Positions 32,373-32,436 of a stretch of 32,436 nt of DNA are shown here, piece by piece. The DNA comes from Candidatus Aminicenantota bacterium. Lineage in GTDB: Bacteria > Acidobacteriota > Aminicenantia > Aminicenantales > Aminicenantaceae. Position 1 is the first letter of the stretch; the number at the start of each line of letters is the position of its first letter. A program made the translations under genes and the position numbers. The notes under the pieces were generated by a model. The model did no database searches and was not told where the DNA came from. It saw only the letters and a program-made list of their open reading frames with translations. The stretch covers positions 1-32,436 of the forward strand of contig JAUWNW010000018.1 of assembly GCA_030612445.1 (NCBI GenBank). The letters are read 5' to 3'.

Positions 32373-32436
32373 CTAATCTATATCTATTGAAGGATTTTCG
32401 GATGCCTTGATCTCTTCGATCTCAAAATACTCTGAA
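32373..32436 (-). CDS. C-terminus of a gene continuing beyond the window
   Basis: The minus-strand frame entering from the right edge encodes 20 residues of protein-like, acidic sequence (EYFEIEEIKASENPSID) and stops at a TAG (32373-32375). It is followed by 115 bp holding the promoter of the next minus-strand gene. The piece is too short to name. Confidence 0.4.
   Translation of the reverse strand, partial: SEYFEIEEIKASENPSIDID

Overview
The window reads as a chromosomal segment of a Gram-negative-type bacterium. It encodes lipoproteins with clear lipoboxes, Sec-exported proteins and one outer-membrane beta-barrel. The gene repertoire fits Candidatus Aminicenantes or a neighbouring phylum: many paralogous 6-bladed beta-propeller lipoproteins with a GQGPGE-type motif, a bacterial tricorn-type protease, an exported M28 peptidase and a MacB-type permease of the 'LKNYLKLALRNMRKYK' kind. 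This assignment is inference from gene content, since there is no rRNA or marker gene. No tRNA, rRNA, CRISPR array or phage module was seen. Base composition is patchy. The defence and propeller genes are AT-rich. The tricorn, M28 and LamG genes are richer in GC, and the propeller gene at 17603-18682 is the most GC-rich.

Layout. 1-1100: an IS200-type/RAYT transposase copy with a damaged HUH motif and a duplicated 3' end, then a LytTR remnant. 1218-3746: an exported papain-family protease followed 15 bp later by a small beta-barrel protein. 3747-4241: degraded pieces, including an IS3-type OrfA N-terminus and a repeat found again near 21.7 kb. 4313-8442: an exported O-methyltransferase and a tricorn-type secreted protease with its own promoter. 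8618-14222: a defence/toxin-antitoxin-like stretch. It holds an internally deleted nucleotidyltransferase plus winged-helix partner under a palindromic operator, an orphan Fic N-terminal inhibitory module, a decayed MacB-type permease, and an intact RloA/RloB (AbiL-type) pair. 14252-24533: an array of seven beta-propeller genes (four lipoproteins on the minus strand or adjacent, others Sec-exported) and at least three relics of further copies, with an inner-membrane-anchored small protein among them. 24576-27079: two overlapping CNNM/CorC-type membrane transporters. 27423-31089: an exported M28 peptidase and a LamG protein. 31196-32257: a multi-pass membrane protein, and the last 64 bases hold the C-terminus of one more minus-strand gene.

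How the genes fit together. The exported enzymes (papain, tricorn, M28) and the propeller lipoproteins suggest a peptide-scavenging, heavily decorated envelope. The propeller array is the most dynamic part. Signal-peptide, internal and C-terminal fragments of different paralogs are joined together, which points to recombination between copies. Short dispersed repeats (a TTCAGGTTAA motif at four sites plus a variant, a 76-79 bp repeat, a GAAGCCAAAGAGC motif) lie at gene boundaries and around the decayed loci. The best candidates for a little-described system are the operator-controlled nucleotidyltransferase/winged-helix pair and the recombining propeller array.
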